From Pseudomonadota bacterium (GTDB lineage: Bacteria; Pseudomonadota; Gammaproteobacteria; Burkholderiales; Gallionellaceae): DNA of 7,350 nt. Shown here piece after piece: positions 5,120-7,350 of this stretch (positions are counted from its first letter, which is position 1; each line of letters opens with the position of its first letter). The position numbers and the translations under genes were made by a program. The notes under the pieces were generated by a model. That model ran no database searches. It saw nothing but the letters and a program-made list of their open reading frames with translations, and was not told the DNA's origin. The stretch covers positions 1 through 7,350 of the forward strand of contig JAJXWG010000080.1 in assembly GCA_021781695.1 (NCBI GenBank). The letters run 5' to 3'.

Positions 5120-6520
5120 ATGGGCGCACAAACGCTTTACGACAAACTCTGGAATTCACATCTGGTGCGGCAGGATGAGGATGGCACCGCGCTGATCTAC
5201 ATCGACCGCCAGCTGGTTCATGAAGTGACCAGCCCGCAGGCCTTCGAAGGGCTGCGGCTGGCAGGTCGCAGGCCCTGGCGCACAGCGTCGATGCTGGCCG
5301 TGCCGGATCACAATGTGCCGACCACCCATCGCTCGGCAGGTATTGCCGACCCGGTCTCGCGCATACAGGTCGAGACCTTGGATGCCAACTGCGCCGAATT
5401 CGGCGTGACCGAATTCAAGATGAACGACATACGCCAGGGCATCGTGCATGTGATCGGCCCCGAACAGGGTGCTACCCTGCCTGGCATGACCGTGGTGTGC
5501 GGCGATTCCCACACCAGCACGCACGGCGCATTCGCGGCGCTGGCTCACGGCATAGGCACCTCCGAAGTCGAACATGTGATGGCGACGCAATGCCTGGTCG
5601 CAAAAAAGTCGCGTTCGATGGAAGTTCGCATAGAGGGAGAGCTCGCTCATGGCGTGACAGCCAAGGACGTTGCGCTGGCGGTGATAGGCAGGATAGGCAC
5701 TGCAGGAGGCACGGGCTATGCGATCGAATTCACCGGCAGCGCTGTGCGTGCGCTTTCCATGGAAGCGCGCATGACTCTTTGCAACATGGCGATCGAAGCG
5801 GGAGCGCGCGCAGGCATGGTTGCTGCAGATGAAACCACTTTTGCCTACCTCAAGGGGCGTCCGTTTGCGCCGCAGGGGGAGATGTGGGGCAGGGCCGTGG
5901 AGCAGTGGCGCGACCTGAAGAGCGACCAGGGTGCGGTGTTCGACGCTGTCGTTGTGCTGGATGCTGCAAGCATACGCCCGCAGGTCACCTGGGGAACTTC
6001 GCCGGAAATGGTGGTGGCGATCGACGGCTTTGTGCCGGATCCTGCTTTGATGAGTGCTGACAAGCGCGAAGGGGCTGAACGCGCGCTGGCCTATATGGGT
6101 CTGAAAGCGAATACGCCCATCACCGAAATCGCGATCGACAAGGTGTTCATCGGTTCGTGCACCAATGCGCGCATCGAAGACATGCGCGCGGCAGCAAGCG
6201 TTGCGCGCGGCAAGAAGGTAGCGCCCAATGTGAAGCAGGCACTGGTTGTGCCGGGCTCGGGCCTTGTAAAGCGTCAGGCCGAGCAGGAAGGATTGGACAG
6301 GATTTTTATCGAGGCAGGTTTCGAGTGGCGTGACCCCGGCTGTTCGATGTGTCTTGCGATGAATGACGACAAGCTTTCCGCTGGCGAGCGCTGTGCGTCA
6401 ACATCCAATCGCAATTTCGAGGGGCGTCAGGGGCAGGGCGGGCGCACACATCTGGTCAGTCCTGAAATGGCCGCAGCCGCAGCCATCGCAGGACACTTTG
6501 TCGATGTGAGCAAATTGTGA
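5120..6520 (+). CDS. leuC: 3-isopropylmalate dehydratase large subunit (isopropylmalate isomerase)
   Basis: Catalytic subunit of the leucine-pathway aconitase-type enzyme that, with LeuD, interconverts 2- and 3-isopropylmalate in the cytoplasm (EC 4.2.1.33). 466 residues, the usual bacterial length. The three cysteines that bind the [4Fe-4S] cluster are visible: Cys347 in FIGSCTNARIED and Cys408/Cys411 in DPGCSMCLAMN. Other hallmarks are the MGAQTLYDKLWNSHLV start, VPDHNVPTTHR (61-71), GDSHTSTHGAFAALAHGIGTSE (128-149) and the C-terminal SNRNFEGRQGQGGRTHLVSP (429-448). Start at 5120 follows from homology; its Shine-Dalgarno (TAGG, 8 nt upstream) is weak. It begins the leu cluster behind an extended -10 promoter, and the next gene starts 10 bp after its stop. 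Confidence 0.98.
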   Translation: MGAQTLYDKLWNSHLVRQDEDGTALIYIDRQLVHEVTSPQAFEGLRLAGRRPWRTASMLAVPDHNVPTTHRSAGIADPVSRIQVETLDANCAEFGVTEFKMNDIRQGIVHVIGPEQGATLPGMTVVCGDSHTSTHGAFAALAHGIGTSEVEHVMATQCLVAKKSRSMEVRIEGELAHGVTAKDVALAVIGRIGTAGGTGYAIEFTGSAVRALSMEARMTLCNMAIEAGARAGMVAADETTFAYLKGRPFAPQGEMWGRAVEQWRDLKSDQGAVFDAVVVLDAASIRPQVTWGTSPEMVVAIDGFVPDPALMSADKREGAERALAYMGLKANTPITEIAIDKVFIGSCTNARIEDMRAAASVARGKKVAPNVKQALVVPGSGLVKRQAEQEGLDRIFIEAGFEWRDPGCSMCLAMNDDKLSAGERCASTSNRNFEGRQGQGGRTHLVSPEMAAAAAIAGHFVDVSKL

Positions 6521-6530
6521 AGGAAAAATC

Positions 6531-6797
6531 ATGAAGAATGTTTTGATTTTACTGGCGACGCTGTTGACCTGTTCGCCTGTGTTTGCCGATGAAAGCGTAC
6601 CCGCGAAGGTGGGCGATGCGGTCAAGAGAGGCGGAGAAGCGGCCGGGCATGGCATCGAGAAGGCCGCCGATGCGACAGGTCACGGCATCCAGAAGGGCGG
6701 AGAGGCCACAGTCAGGGGACTGGAGACGGCGGGTCACTGGGTAGAAAAAAAGCTGCATGCGGTCGATGGAAATGCGAAGGATGCCGGGTCAAAATGA
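6531..6797 (+). CDS. Small exported protein with four 11-residue amphipathic repeats (entericidin-like position)
   Basis: 88-residue protein of unknown function lying between leuC and leuD. Residues 1-19 look like a signal peptide: Lys2, hydrophobic core 4-12, and a type I cleavage site VFA|DE after Ala19. Cys14 (LLTC) is a poor lipobox because Thr precedes the cysteine, so lipidation is less likely. Residues 28-71 are four consecutive 11-residue units of the form G-x-G-I-x-K-G-G-E-A-T, consistent with an amphipathic helix of 11-residue periodicity; the tail 72-88 is polar and lysine-rich. The Shine-Dalgarno is strong (AGGA, 6521-6524, 6 nt from the ATG). The gene starts 10 bp after leuC and its stop overlaps the leuD start (ATGA), so it is cotranscribed and probably translationally coupled. 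The QKGGEA wording resembles entericidins, which many Burkholderiales carry at this place; homology is not proven. Confidence 0.85.
   Translation: MKNVLILLATLLTCSPVFADESVPAKVGDAVKRGGEAAGHGIEKAADATGHGIQKGGEATVRGLETAGHWVEKKLHAVDGNAKDAGSK
6612..6743 (+). repeat. Four tandem 33-bp coding units in the leuC-leuD spacer gene
   Basis: In-frame 33-bp units at 6612-6644, 6645-6677, 6678-6710 and 6711-6743 encode the four 11-residue repeats. Units 2 and 3 are the most alike: both begin Gly-His-Gly-Ile and end Ala-Thr. Unit 4 is the most diverged (begins Val-Arg-Gly-Leu). The divergence at DNA level shows an old duplication, not a recent expansion. Confidence 0.75.
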
Positions 6798-7350
6798 AAA
6801 AATTCATCAAGCTGGATGCGCTGGTCGTGCCGTTGGACCGCAGCAATGTGGACACGGATGCGATCATTCCGAAACAGTTCTTGAAATCCATCAAGCGTTC
6901 CGGCTTCGGCCCCAATGCGTTCGATGAGTGGCGCTATCTGGATCACGGCGAACCGGATATGGACAATTCCAGGCGGCCTTTGAATCCGGACTTCGTGTTG
7001 AACCAGCCGCGTTATCAGGGCGCGCAGATTCTTTTGGCGCGCGAGAATTTCGGTTGCGGCAGTTCGCGCGAGCACGCGCCGTGGGCGCTCGAGGATTACG
7101 GTTTTCGCGCGATCATCGCGCCCAGTTTTGCCGATATATTCTTCAATAACTGTTTCAAGAACGGCTTGTTGCCGATCAAACTGGATGCGGAAAAAGTGGA
7201 TGCACTGTTTCGTGCAGTCGAGACGAACGAGGGTTACAGGCTTGCAATCGATCTTGAAAAGCAGGCGATTACCGCACCCGATGGCCAGATGTATCCCTTT
7301 GCAATCGACGCATTTCGCAAACATTGCCTCTTGAATGGACTGGATGACAT
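6794..7350 (+). CDS. leuD: 3-isopropylmalate dehydratase small subunit, 3' end cut by window edge
   Basis: Small (swivel-domain) subunit that completes the LeuC active site. 185 complete codons are present out of roughly 212 usual for the long proteobacterial form, so about 27 C-terminal residues lie beyond the right edge. The open frame has no stop inside the window. Visible family features are the N-terminal LDALVVPLDRSNVDTDAIIPKQFL region with the DTDAIIP block (19-25), the ARENFGCGSSREHAPWAL signature (about 83-100) and SFADIFFNNCFKNGLLPI (about 110-127). The ATG overlaps the stop of the preceding small gene by ATGA (6794-6797). A modest purine run (AAGGA, 6777-6781) lies 12 nt upstream, so coupling to translation of the small gene is likely. 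Confidence 0.97.
   Translation, partial: MKKFIKLDALVVPLDRSNVDTDAIIPKQFLKSIKRSGFGPNAFDEWRYLDHGEPDMDNSRRPLNPDFVLNQPRYQGAQILLARENFGCGSSREHAPWALEDYGFRAIIAPSFADIFFNNCFKNGLLPIKLDAEKVDALFRAVETNEGYRLAIDLEKQAITAPDGQMYPFAIDAFRKHCLLNGLDD

Noticed and set aside
6564..6575. Lipobox in the small leu-operon protein (LLTC, Cys14)
   Set aside because: Threonine before the cysteine is atypical and a clean type I site (VFA before Asp20) lies just downstream; lipoprotein status is therefore not claimed.

Overview
The window looks like a chromosomal segment of a betaproteobacterium. The DnaK, GrpE, LeuC and LeuD sequences have typical beta-/gammaproteobacterial features, GC content is moderately high, and a small repeat-rich exported protein sits between leuC and leuD, where many Burkholderiales carry an entericidin-like gene. 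A Gallionellaceae- or Nitrosomonadales-like source is my impression only and would need a search. All genes are standard families; no phage, insertion sequence, CRISPR array, tRNA or rRNA was seen.

Left part (1-3130, minus strand): the heat-shock chaperone cluster, transcribed grpE -> dnaK -> dnaJ. dnaJ runs off the left edge with only its first 149 codons present. grpE and dnaK are each preceded by a sequence very close to the sigma-32 heat-shock promoter consensus; no such promoter is visible before dnaJ, which probably depends on readthrough from dnaK. The two gaps in this cluster hold four degenerate arrays of a 7-bp unit (consensus CTARCGA), each four units (28 bp) long. In the dnaK-dnaJ gap they are inverted relative to one another. 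The last array ends 2 nt before the dnaJ ATG, where a Shine-Dalgarno sequence would be expected and none is seen. A dnaK-dnaJ transcript could therefore fold this region into a long helix. This is the most unusual structure in the window.

Middle part (3131-5036, plus strand): a divergently transcribed major facilitator transporter of the MFS_1-like / 3-phenylpropionate-transporter type, then a membrane-anchored or exported glycine-zipper protein (about 187 aa) of the SlyB / 17-kDa antigen kind.

Right part (5037-7350, plus strand): a leucine biosynthesis cluster. leuC (isopropylmalate isomerase large subunit) follows an extended -10 promoter and a three-codon open reading frame containing a leucine codon. 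Next is an 88-aa exported protein built of four 11-residue amphipathic repeats. Its stop codon overlaps the start of leuD (small subunit; 185 codons present, truncated by the right edge) in an ATGA. LeuC and LeuD together form the enzyme that converts 2-isopropylmalate to 3-isopropylmalate. No stretch of more than 300 bp lacks a gene; the gaps are 130, 128, 140, 59, 83 and 10 bp.
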